A stretch of DNA of 35,023 nt from GCA-2715645 sp042095375 (lineage in GTDB: Bacteria; Bacteroidota; Bacteroidia; Cytophagales; MED-G16): the NCBI GenBank assembly GCA_042095375.1, contig JBELBJ010000012.1, positions 1-35,023 on the forward strand, in the 5' to 3' direction. Below are positions 17,501-25,474 of the stretch, piece by piece; the first letter of the stretch is position 1, and every line of letters begins with the position of its first letter. Made by a program: the position numbers and the translations under genes. Below the pieces are notes generated by a model, which was not told where the DNA came from, did no database searches, and saw nothing but the letters and a program-made list of their open reading frames with translations.

Positions 17501-17736
17501 AAATTAGTTATTGAATTAAAATTATTTTCTAATTCTTTGACAGCAATTTCCGCATATCTTTTACCATTATCGTGGTAATAAATATTAAAGTTTTCAGAGG
17601 ATAAATATTTCCATTTAAATAATTTAAATTGAATTCTGTTTTTACCATAATCATTATAAATTGAAGATTGAGACCTTACTTCCATATGAAAAAAAGTAAG
17701 AACGAATAAACAGAAAAAGTGAAGAAACTTGGACAT
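14587..17736 (-). CDS. Peptidase-MA / TolB-like beta-propeller / Omp85-like surface-antigen fusion protein
   Basis: This 1049-residue exported protein starts with a signal peptide (MSKFLHFFCLFVLTFFHMEVRSQ). Residues of about 40-275 resemble the peptidase-MA-like family (FNIYYHDNGKRYAEIAV, and later LPKWFTNGASKYLAEGWS), but I see no HExxH, so the domain is probably not an active metalloprotease. Residues of about 300-620 show TolB/PD40 propeller repeats, e.g. DIILFSSNRKS near 445 and FYLSDIKGISNIFKYD near 510. The C-terminal third (about 720-1049) looks like a D15/Omp85-type barrel: FTEFHNLRGYNYNKFQGNQI, LRIPIVKYLF, FFDIGSSWTG, a final strand LHFSLGYSF. Related proteins in Bacteroidota are usually named TolB-like. 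The role is unknown; an outer-membrane location is inferred. It is 10 bp after the FAD oxidoreductase gene and 6 bp before yicC. Confidence 0.75.
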   Translation of the reverse strand: MSKFLHFFCLFVLTFFHMEVRSQSSIYNDYGKNRIQFKLFKWKYLSSENFNIYYHDNGKRYAEIAVKELENNFNSITNFIGHYPNSKTKIFIFNSASDLNQSNLGINEKEVFLTTNVQTNLKLEFITFFPGTIQAYINKLKYDFSNSLINDMMNSEKSFTQRFGKSSSIYLPKWFTNGASKYLAEGWSQEMDNYMRDYFLISDFKKITKITEDQAPIIGQSIWNYIINTYGKSSVSNVLNLSKIIKNTPRSFESTLGISFNVLLKNWQNYYINNSKELISQYELPDKEKEINHKKDNINSTQTKLSPKRNKILYSIIDDNNQKVFVKNLINNKIEKIYSSSNNSINNYPILNWINNEKVGIITYYKKTNILLIYDLSNKRKEIKKLENFDQINSFDFNSSSNLLVISGSSKGKTDLYLLSTYKNYMKKITNDKWDDIDPVFIPNQDIILFSSNRKSTFLDDSNYNINQIKDNNYNIFLYHLDTTKLELKQITKTVSKDTRPFAKNIDELFYLSDIKGISNIFKYDLRNESFFQVSNFFSDILNYDIDFKENILIASLINEGNIKNYYYENFNFSNNVFTLETNRKKFLIKKSLLNKNLPKIDFNYKDDSVKIKGNVDYEDVDNFIFEDEDSYNNVSSIISNYKKFQKNSNAFSSHDYKYSIIKNNFNSFLFIDPIKGFGNKIEVDIIDLFENHKLYSNAFIPFRNLKSPDIFIEYSYLKSRNDFKLGFKRKLIFLENDKEYLYHKYQYNSIFLISSYPISRFSRIEVSPEFNYSQFNDLDYRVVNTTPLPHLTESKFNYIGIKTRFIFDNTKKIAMNLHQGTKLKFGIENFNSTKAKENSFNKVYFDIYHYQKIHKEITLASNLYYGNFFGNNPKYFLLGGVKNSLFSKKEENVKYDPLKISSGLDNSNVLFTEFHNLRGYNYNKFQGNQILKFTTELRIPIVKYLFNREVSSSFLQNLQLISFFDIGSSWTGKSPFNTENSINIWVINDPGSVFDAEVVNSKNPWLSSFGWGIQSLIMDYYVKIDFAKPIEDYKIGKPKLHFSLGYSF

Positions 17737-17746
17737 AACTATCGTG

Positions 17747-18802
17747 TCAATATAACGAAATATATCTTTTTATGTTTATTTCTTTATTAATGTTTTTATT
17801 ATTAAAGATATTATCAATTAATATTTTTGTACAATAGGGAGCTAAACTTATTCCTTTTGATCCTAGCCCATTGATTATGCCTATTTTTTTATTAGAAGGG
17901 TGAAAGCCGACAAATGGCCTTCTATCTTTTGTTGCAGGTCTAATCCCTGCTTTTTTTTCAATTATTTTGTATTTACAGTTTAATATTTTTTCAATTTTAT
18001 TTTTTAATTTATTAATTCCAGTTTCACTCACTTTATCATTTAAAATTTTCCAATCGTAAGTTGAACCGACCGAATATATATTATTTTCATTGGGAATAAT
18101 TAATATAGATTTTTGAATTATTTCTTTAATTTTATGGGACATAAAAATGTTCATGTTTTCTCCTTTAACTAAGTTAAAAGGTAACCATGAAAAAAAATTA
18201 GATTCATTTTCATAAAATCCTCTACAAAAAATTAAATATTTAGTCTTTTTTTTAATTATTTCTATATAATCTTTTCTTGATTTAATGTTTTTGGACTTTA
18301 CATCATTTTCAATATAAATATTTTTTGATTTTAAATATTTTCGGGTAAGTAAAAGAAATTTTTTTACATTTAAATAACCACTTTTATTTGTTATTACACC
18401 CCCTATATTATCTTTCAGAAACTTATATTTAGATTTATAATGTATTTTTTGAATATACTTTCTATATGTTTTTGATCCTATTTTTAATTCCCAATTATTA
18501 GAATCCTCTTTGCTTGAAAATGGGCGGTAAATTTTTTTTTTATATAAAAATTTTTCATTTAATTTATTTTCTATAGATGCATAAAAATTTTCTGTTTCAT
18601 TAATTATTTGATTTGAATTCCATGTTTCGACAAAATTTTTTCCTGTTATTGGATTATATAATCCAAGAGCTGAATTTGATGAGCTTTTTTTAATTGAATT
18701 GTTAATTACTAAAAAACTTAAATTCTTTTCAATAAGTCTCCAGCTTAAAACTGAACCGGTAATTCCTTGTCCAATAATTATAAAATCATAATTTTTGCCC
18801 AC
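17747..18802 (-). CDS. FAD-dependent oxidoreductase (DAO family)
   Basis: The protein has 351 residues with a GTG start; a stop lies two codons upstream in frame, and the GTG leaves the FAD-binding fold complete. The N-terminal YDFIIIGQGITGS is the Rossmann GxGxxG (residues 11-16), followed by a strand ending in FLVINN. The ALGLYNPITGK segment and the C-terminal AGIRPATKDRRPFVGF with GLGSKGISLAPY are typical of D-amino-acid oxidase/glycine oxidase-like and MnmC-C-like oxidases. Substrate is unknown. It is the first gene of the apparent minus-strand operon with the 1049-residue fusion and yicC, and is divergent from the metallo-hydrolase gene (51-bp spacer). Confidence 0.85.
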   Translation of the reverse strand: MGKNYDFIIIGQGITGSVLSWRLIEKNLSFLVINNSIKKSSSNSALGLYNPITGKNFVETWNSNQIINETENFYASIENKLNEKFLYKKKIYRPFSSKEDSNNWELKIGSKTYRKYIQKIHYKSKYKFLKDNIGGVITNKSGYLNVKKFLLLTRKYLKSKNIYIENDVKSKNIKSRKDYIEIIKKKTKYLIFCRGFYENESNFFSWLPFNLVKGENMNIFMSHKIKEIIQKSILIIPNENNIYSVGSTYDWKILNDKVSETGINKLKNKIEKILNCKYKIIEKKAGIRPATKDRRPFVGFHPSNKKIGIINGLGSKGISLAPYCTKILIDNIFNNKNINKEINIKRYISLY

Positions 18803-18853
18803 AAATTATAATTTAAACTTTTTTATAAGAAATTTGTAAAAGAATTTAATTAA

Positions 18854-19492
18854 ATGTTAAAAATAAAATCATTTACATTTAACCCTTTTCAAGAAAATAC
18901 ATATATAATTTTTGATGATTCAAAGGAAGCAATAGCTATAGATCCAGGAAACTTTGAGCCTCATGAAAATGAATTAATTTCTAATTATATTGATGATAAT
19001 AAGTTACGATTAAAAAAAATTATTTTGACTCATTGTCATATAGACCATTGTTTGGGCAATAAATATTTAAATGAAAAATATGGTGCTGAATTATTAATTC
19101 CCTTTGATGAAAAGCATATGTATAAAAATATTGAAAATATAGCACCATTATTTGGTTTTCATAATTACTTGCATTTAAGTGAAAGTGAATATTTAAAAGA
19201 AAAAGATAAAATAAGCCTTGGTAATATTGAACTTGATGTTTTATTTCTTCCTGGTCATAGTCCTGGTCATTTAGCATTTCATTGTAAAAATGCAAATGTT
19301 TGTTTTAGTGGTGATGTCCTTTTTTTAAATAGCATAGGAAGAACAGATTTACCAGGTGGAGATCACGATACTTTAATTCGTAGTATTAAAAATAAACTAT
19401 TTTTGTTGAATGAGAATACAATAATTTATTCGGGACATGGACCAAAAACTATTCTGAAGAATGAAATAATCAATAATCCTTTTTTAATATGA
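18854..19492 (+). CDS. MBL-fold metallo-hydrolase, glyoxalase II-like
   Basis: The 212 residues carry the full metallo-beta-lactamase-fold metal set: HCHIDH (60-65, HxHxDH), His135 in LPGHSPGH, Asp154 in FSGDVLF and His195 in YSGHG. The binuclear zinc site is therefore intact. The SIGRTDLPGGD segment is typical of the small bacterial and archaeal glyoxalase-II-like hydrolases that act on thioesters such as S-lactoylglutathione; the C-terminal substrate domain of true GloB is missing, so the exact substrate is open. No signal peptide, so cytoplasmic. The TGA overlaps the pssA ATG by 4 bp, indicating coupled translation. Confidence 0.9.
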   Translation: MLKIKSFTFNPFQENTYIIFDDSKEAIAIDPGNFEPHENELISNYIDDNKLRLKKIILTHCHIDHCLGNKYLNEKYGAELLIPFDEKHMYKNIENIAPLFGFHNYLHLSESEYLKEKDKISLGNIELDVLFLPGHSPGHLAFHCKNANVCFSGDVLFLNSIGRTDLPGGDHDTLIRSIKNKLFLLNENTIIYSGHGPKTILKNEIINNPFLI

Positions 19493-20172
19493 AATTTATT
19501 TTTCCTTCCTTTTTTACCATTCTTAATTTAGTATCTGGATTTGTAGGAGTTTTATTTTTATTAGATAAAAATTATGATCTAATTGAGTATTGTATTTATG
19601 TATCTCTTGTTTTTGATTTTTTAGATGGTTTTATAGCAAGAAAATTAAATGCAACTTCTAAATTTGGAAAACATCTTGATTCTTTTGCTGATTTAATATC
19701 TTTCGGTCTTTTACCCAGCTTAATTTTATATGATTGGTTTTCAATTAACTCCTCTATTGATATTTATAAATACTTTTCGATACTAATTCTTTTGTTTGCT
19801 TCTTTAAGGTTATCAAAGTTCAATATTGATAATAAACAAGAATTTGTATTTCTAGGTGTTCCAACACCATTAGTAGCTTTATTTTTTAATTCTTTGATTT
19901 ATAATTCAGGAACTTATAATAACTTTCTTACACCTGAATCTTTACTTTTATTAGTTATATTCTTTTCAATAATGATGGTAGTCAATATTAGATTTATTTC
20001 TTTGAAATTTAAAGATTTTTCAATTTTTGAAAATATTCATAAGTATATCTTATTATTTACATCTTTATTTTTAATACTATTTATCAAATTTGATGCATTT
20101 CCAATAATTGTGATTATATATATTCTTGTTTCATTATTTTATTTTTTTTTCAATAGGAATAAAGTGAATTAA
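19489..20172 (+). CDS. pssA: CDP-diacylglycerol-serine O-phosphatidyltransferase
   Basis: This 227-residue polytopic membrane protein has the CDP-alcohol phosphatidyltransferase signature complete: Asp43-x2-Asp46-Gly47-x2-Ala50-Arg51-x8-Gly60-x3-Asp64-x3-Asp68. The N-terminus FPSFFTILNLVSGFVG and six or so hydrophobic segments match bacterial PssA, which joins CDP-diacylglycerol and serine to phosphatidylserine, the precursor of phosphatidylethanolamine. PgsA (glycerophosphate) shares the motif, but the NLVSGF start and the LPSLILYDW region favour PssA. It overlaps the preceding gene by 4 bp and precedes porU by 23 bp. Confidence 0.88.
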   Translation: MKFIFPSFFTILNLVSGFVGVLFLLDKNYDLIEYCIYVSLVFDFLDGFIARKLNATSKFGKHLDSFADLISFGLLPSLILYDWFSINSSIDIYKYFSILILLFASLRLSKFNIDNKQEFVFLGVPTPLVALFFNSLIYNSGTYNNFLTPESLLLLVIFFSIMMVVNIRFISLKFKDFSIFENIHKYILLFTSLFLILFIKFDAFPIIVIIYILVSLFYFFFNRNKVN

Positions 20173-20195
20173 AGTAATTAATTACAATTTATTCT

Positions 20196-23100
20196 ATGAT
20201 TTTATGTTATAAAAAGAAAAAATTATTGACAAAGTTTAAAATATTATTTTTCGTTTTTATATTTCTTTTCGAGATTAAAAGTCTTTCATCTCAAGAGTCT
20301 ATACTATCAAAAGGTGATTGGATTAGAATTGGAATTACTAAAAGTGGTGTGTATAAGCTTGATAAATCTTTTTTTGAATTCTACTCACCAAAAATTGATG
20401 TTGAAAAGATAATTCCAAATACTATTCAAATATTTGGAAATGGAATTAAAGGCCCTTTAAATCAAAAAAATAATGCTTTAAAATTTAATTCGCCGGTTGA
20501 AATGAAAATTGATTTTATCGGTAATGAAGACAATTATTTAGACAAAGATGAACACATACTTTTTTATGCTGATGGTCCTGATAAAGTTTCTTACGATTCT
20601 TTACAAAAGAAAATTAGTTACCTAAAAAATATTTATAGTGACACATCATTTTATTTATTAACATTTAATCAGGAAGAAGGTAAAAGAATAGAATCTAATG
20701 TTTCAATAGAAGATTATTTTGATGTTATTGATTTCTCTTCACAAACATTTATTTACGAAAATGATTTAAATAATATTCTTCAATCAGGAAGAGAATGGGT
20801 GGGGGAGTTATTTGTTAATGGGGATTCAAAAAAAATTAATATTTCTTCACCTAATTTACATGACGATAATATTTCAATAATATTAAAGGCATTATCTAGG
20901 TCTACGGATAATTCTAAATTTGAGATTTCTGTTAATAATACTAAGGTTGCTGAATTAAATCTTGAGAAAATAAGTGAAGATTTGTATGGAGAAAAAGTGA
21001 TCTTTTCATTAGATACATTTCAAATAAAATCTGATGACTTACAAAACTTAAGCCTATCAATTGATTATTCAGGAACATCGAAATCATTAGCTTATTTAGA
21101 TTATATAATTATTAATTATAATAGTAGACTTATTTATGATTCAGGTCAAAAATTTTTCAATAATTTAAATAGAATTAATTATGATAAAATACAATTTAAT
21201 ATATCCACGGGTTTAAGAAATTTAAAAATTTGGGATATAACGGACCCATATCATGTAAATGATCAAATATATAATAATGATATAGGGAAAAATACATTTA
21301 ATATTAATTCAAATAAATTTCAAGAATATATAATATTTACTAATAATGATTTATTGATTCCCAGCTCTCATCATTATGCTTTTGATAATAATACTCAAGC
21401 TAGAATAAAAAGTGTTTTATCTGACACAAATGTAGAATTATTAATTATTACAGATGATTTATTCCTTTTTGATGCAAATAGATTAGCAAATTTTAGAATT
21501 TTAAATGATAAAATAAACACAAAAGTTATTACAACAAATGAAATATACCTTCAATTCTCATCATCTGTTCCGGATATTTCATCCATTCGTAACTATATAA
21601 AATATTTGTATGATAAATCTTCTAAAAAATTAAAATATGTTTTATTATTTGGAGATGCTTCGTATGATTATAAAGATAGAATTTCCAATAATACAAATTA
21701 TGTGCCCACTTATCAATCAAGAAATTCTACAAATAATATTTATAGTTATTCATCAGATGNNNNNNNNNNNNNNNNNNNNNNNNNNNNNNNNNNNNNNNNN
21801 NNNNNNNNNNNNNNNNNNNNNNNNNNNNNNNNNNNNNNNNNNNNNNNNNNNNNNNNNNNCCCACTTATCAATCAAGAAATTCTACAAATAATATTTATAG
21901 TTATTCATCAGATGATTTTTTTGGATTTTTGGATGACAATGAAGGCTTATGGTCTGAAAATGTTTTAGGTGATCATAATTTAGATGTTGGAATAGGAAGA
22001 ATTCCAGTAAATAATAATATAGATTCAAAATTAGTTATAGACAAATTAATAAGATATAGTTCAAATAATGATTTTGGAAATTGGAAAAATGATATATACT
22101 TAATTGCGGATGATGGTGATTATAATATTCACCAAATTAATGCTGAAAAACATTTTGATTTAGTTGATTCAAATAATCCTCAATTTAATATAAAGAAAAT
22201 ATTTATAGATTACTATAAACAAGAATTAGTTGGAGGTGTTAAAAAGTCAATAGATGGAAATAAAAGGTTAGATGAGGCTATTAGACAAGGTAGTTTAATA
22301 ATAAATTATATTGGTCATGGAAATGAATTTTTATGGGCAGAAGAGAGAATTTTAGACGAAAATTCAATTGATAACTGGACAAATAGATCTAAAATTCCTC
22401 TTTTAGTATCAGCAACTTGTGAATTCGGGAAATTTGATAACCCTTTGATTACTTCTGGTGGTGAACTAATGATTAAAAAAGGAGATGGTGGTTCAATAGC
22501 ATTATTTACTACTACTAGGCCTGTCTTTTCTCAAACTAATTTTTTATTAAATGATCAGTTTTATAAAAATGTATTTAGAAAAGAAAATAATAATTTTCTA
22601 AGATTGGGCGATATATTTAGAATTACAAAGAACAATAGTTTAAGTGGTCCTATTAATAGAAATTTTTCTCTTTTGGGAGATCCTTCTTTGATTCTAAATT
22701 ATCCTAAATTAGATATTAAGTTAAATATTCCTGATAGTCTTTCAATAGATACTTTACGCGCTTTGGAAAAATATTCTTTTAATGGAGAAATAAATAATAA
22801 TGGAAAAAAAGTCGAAAATTTTAATGGAGAGGTATTTATTGATTTTTTTGATAAATTATCTGATAAGCAAACCTTAGGGGATGAAAGTGATCCTTTTTAT
22901 TTTAAAGAATGGGATAAATCTATTTTTAGAGGTTCATCAAGTGTTAATAATGGTAATTTTACTTTTGAATTTGTAGTCCCAAAGAATATTGAATACAACT
23001 TCGGAAAAGCTAAAATTACCATGTATGCAACAGATAGCCTTAATCAAATAGATGCTAATGGTTCTAATATTGACTTTAGTATAGGAGGAACTTCTAAGAG

Positions 23101-23773
23101 TTTCTCTATAGATGAAAATCCACCTAATATTAATATCTATTTTAATGATAGAACTTTTAAATCTGAAGATAATATAGGTTCAAATGCATTGCTTATAATT
23201 GATCTATATGATGAAAATGGCATTAATATTTATAATTCAGATTATTCTAATAATATAGTTGCAACTTTAGATGATAGTATTGATTTTGTCTTAAATGATT
23301 ATTTCATATCTCTTAAAGATGATTTCAAAAGAGGGACTATAAGTTATCCTATTGAAAATTTAGCTTTTGGTAAACATAAGCTTGAAATAAAAGTTTATGA
23401 TACTTACAATAATATAGGTAAAGAATCAGTTCTATTTATTGTCACAAATGATTTAAAGATAAAAATTAATAATCTCATGAATTATCCAAATCCTTTTTCA
23501 GAATCAACATTATTTAGATTTGAACATGATAGGGAAGAAGAAGATCTTGAAGTTTCTATTGAAATTATTAATTTAAATGGAAAAGTTATTTTCAAAAAAT
23601 CTGAAATTATTGAAAACTCAAGCAAATTTGTTGAGGGTATTTTATGGAATGGAAAAAATTCAAATCAACAAATAGTTTCTGATGGAATATATATTTATAA
23701 ATTGCATGTTAAAAGTTTATTTGATGGTGCGAAAAATCAATTTTATAAAAAAATTATAAAGAGAAATTTATAA
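20196..23773 (+). CDS. porU: T9SS sortase PorU (C25 family), interrupted by an assembly gap
   Basis: PorU is the surface cysteine protease that removes the C-terminal signal of T9SS cargo and attaches it to lipopolysaccharide. As written, the frame breaks at a 100-N run, but the 55 bp on either side are identical and in the same codon phase. Removing one copy and the N run (155 bp) leaves one frame of 1140 residues, a normal PorU length. The signal peptide covers about residues 1-32; the early segment SKGDWIRIGITKSGVYKLD is characteristic. C25 catalytic residues are His656 (YIGHGNE) and Cys690 (SATCEFGKFD), in collapsed numbering. The C-terminus (YPNPFSESTLF to the end) is a T9SS sorting-type domain, as in known PorU. 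PorV follows after 1 bp. Confidence 0.9.
21705..21759 (+). repeat. Left copy of a 55-bp exact direct repeat flanking the N run
   Basis: The 55 bases before the gap are identical to the 55 bases after it (21860-21914). Both copies are in the porU reading phase and encode the same 18 residues (PTYQSRNSTNN to SYSSD). The most likely reading is the overlapping end of two contigs that were joined without merging. Confidence 0.97.
21760..21859. other. Assembly gap of 100 N
   Basis: The run is exactly 100 N, a common default for a gap of unknown size. The flanks overlap by exactly 55 bp, so the real distance between the contigs is probably negative and nothing is missing. The gap breaks porU only on paper. 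Confidence 0.98.
21860..21914 (+). repeat. Right copy of the 55-bp exact direct repeat flanking the N run
   Basis: This is identical to 21705-21759. Reading on from this copy gives DFFGFLDDNEGLW, which continues the PorU sequence directly. Confidence 0.97.
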
Positions 23774-23774
23774 G

Positions 23775-25004
23775 ATGAAATTATTTGTAATAAATTTATT
23801 ATTCATATTTACTTTTTTTAGTGTAGAATCAATTTCTATATTTTCTCAAGGTTCATCTTCTATTTTATCTGGACAAGATACTTCAAGAAGACCAATTATC
23901 ACCGCAGTTCCTTTTCTTTTAATTTCACCTGATTCAAGAAGTGCTGCAATGGGTGAGACAGGCGTAGCTACATCTCCGGATATAAATTCCGTCCATTGGA
24001 ATAATGCTAAATTATCATTTTTAGAAAAAGATTACGGCTTCTCTGTTTCTTATGTTCCATGGCTAGGAAATATTGTTGATGATATGTCTATTTCCTATTT
24101 GTCGGGATATTATAAATTAGATAATATTCAGTCTTTTGGCTTAAATTTAAAATATTTTGATTTAGGTGAGATACAGCTTACTGATAATCAGGGTTTATCA
24201 CTTGGTATTGAGAACCCAAAAGAATTAAGTAGTTCAATTACTTATTCTAGAAGACTAACTGAAAACTTAGGTATAGGAAGTACATTTAGATATATATGGT
24301 CAAATTTATCAGGAAGTATATCTGGATATTCAGATGCTAAATCTGGATCTAGTTTTTCAGTTGATATTGGTTTTTATTATAAAAATGATATATCAATTAA
24401 TGGTAAGGAGTCAATTATTTCTTTTGGGTCCCATATTTCAAATATTGGAGGTAAGATTACATACGGAAGTGTTTCAAACCTTGATTTCATTCCAGTTAAT
24501 TTTAGAATTGGAAGCTCATTAAAAACCTATTTTGATCAATACAATTCATTAACATTTGCTTTGGATTTTAATAAATTATTAGTTCCTTCGCCCCCCATTT
24601 ATGAAACTGATGATCAGGGTGATTATGTTATTGATCCAATTACAAATAAACCAAAAATATTGAAAGGAAAAGATCCAAATAGATCTGTATTAAGTGGTAT
24701 TTTTTCTTCTTTTTCTGATGCACCAAATGGATTTCGAGAAGAACTAAATGAAATTACTATATCATCAGGATTAGAATATTTATATAAAGATCTCTTTGCT
24801 TTAAGGTTTGGTTACTTTCATGAAAACAATGATAAAGGTGCTAGAAGGTTTATTACAATGGGAGCTGGAATAATTTATAATAATTTTTCTGTTGATTTTT
24901 CATATATTTCTACTGTTGAACAAAACCATCCTTTAGCAGAAACAATGAGATTTTCTGTTGCATTTTTATTTGATAAAATAGAAGAAGAAATAAACAGCAA
25001 TTAA
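23775..25004 (+). CDS. porV: T9SS outer-membrane shuttle protein PorV (LptO)
   Basis: PorV is a FadL-like outer-membrane barrel that binds T9SS substrates by their C-terminal signal and carries them from SprA to PorU. The 409 residues match the family. A signal peptide (MKLFVINLLFIFTFFSVESIS) is followed by the hallmark segment PFLLISPDSRSAAMGETGVA (about 46-65), then SVHWNNAKLSF and a run of amphipathic strands ending RFSVAFLFDK. The YLYKDLFALRFGYFHEN region near the C-terminus is also typical. It starts 1 bp after the porU stop, so the pair is one transcription unit with the metallo-hydrolase and pssA upstream. Its stop is 2 bp from the convergent gldH-like stop. Confidence 0.93.
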   Translation: MKLFVINLLFIFTFFSVESISIFSQGSSSILSGQDTSRRPIITAVPFLLISPDSRSAAMGETGVATSPDINSVHWNNAKLSFLEKDYGFSVSYVPWLGNIVDDMSISYLSGYYKLDNIQSFGLNLKYFDLGEIQLTDNQGLSLGIENPKELSSSITYSRRLTENLGIGSTFRYIWSNLSGSISGYSDAKSGSSFSVDIGFYYKNDISINGKESIISFGSHISNIGGKITYGSVSNLDFIPVNFRIGSSLKTYFDQYNSLTFALDFNKLLVPSPPIYETDDQGDYVIDPITNKPKILKGKDPNRSVLSGIFSSFSDAPNGFREELNEITISSGLEYLYKDLFALRFGYFHENNDKGARRFITMGAGIIYNNFSVDFSYISTVEQNHPLAETMRFSVAFLFDKIEEEINSN

Positions 25005-25006
25005 GA

Positions 25007-25474
25007 TTAATTTTTTTCAACTAAAACTCCAATAGATTTAATTCCTAATAGGTTTTCCTCTCTCATCATCTGATAAATATAAATTGAAAAAGATGATTTT
25101 TTTTTTAAAAAAAGATTTTCAATAATTTTTTCTTCCAAAATGAAAGTATTACTAATTCCATTTCCTATTGGCTTTCCATTTTTTTCATCAAAAAGAATTA
25201 TTTCATTTAATTCATTTTTAGCAATTGTATCTAATGAATCTAAAATATGATAACTATAATAAAAGTTCTGATATGGATAGTCAATATTGTATCTTATTCT
25301 AAATGAAATATTAGTATTATGATCAATATCTTCAGTTGAAAAGTGGTAAGTACAAGAAAATTCTGAATTCCAACCATTCTCATCAAAATCTAAGAACTTA
25401 TCAATTAATTTCTTTTGATTGCAAGAACTTATAATAAAAAAAAAAATTAGAATTCTAAGTAAATTAATTTTCAT
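25007..25474 (-). CDS. gldH: GldH-like gliding motility lipoprotein
   Basis: This 155-residue lipoprotein has a signal peptide ending SSC (lipidated Cys at about 18). The mature part fits GldH: a Trp-containing start (FDENGWNSEFSCTYHF), then ISFRIRYNIDYPYQNFYYSYHI, a central Asp/Gly loop (GKPIGNGISN), and the C-terminal IYQMMREENLLGIKSIGVLVE. GldH is needed for gliding in Flavobacterium johnsoniae and its homologues are associated with T9SS assembly; its mechanism is not well defined. The start overlaps the purD stop by 11 bp, so it is translated with purD. It converges on porV. Confidence 0.75.
   Translation of the reverse strand: MKINLLRILIFFFIISSCNQKKLIDKFLDFDENGWNSEFSCTYHFSTEDIDHNTNISFRIRYNIDYPYQNFYYSYHILDSLDTIAKNELNEIILFDEKNGKPIGNGISNTFILEEKIIENLFLKKKSSFSIYIYQMMREENLLGIKSIGVLVEKN

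Noticed and set aside
21637..21891. Short open frame running through the N region
   Set aside because: It is out of phase with PorU, contains the Ns, and exists only because of the unmerged overlap.
21705..21914. Possible tandem repeat, target-site duplication or insertion inside porU
   Set aside because: The copies are separated only by Ns and the collapsed frame is a complete PorU, so an assembly artefact explains it better than an element.
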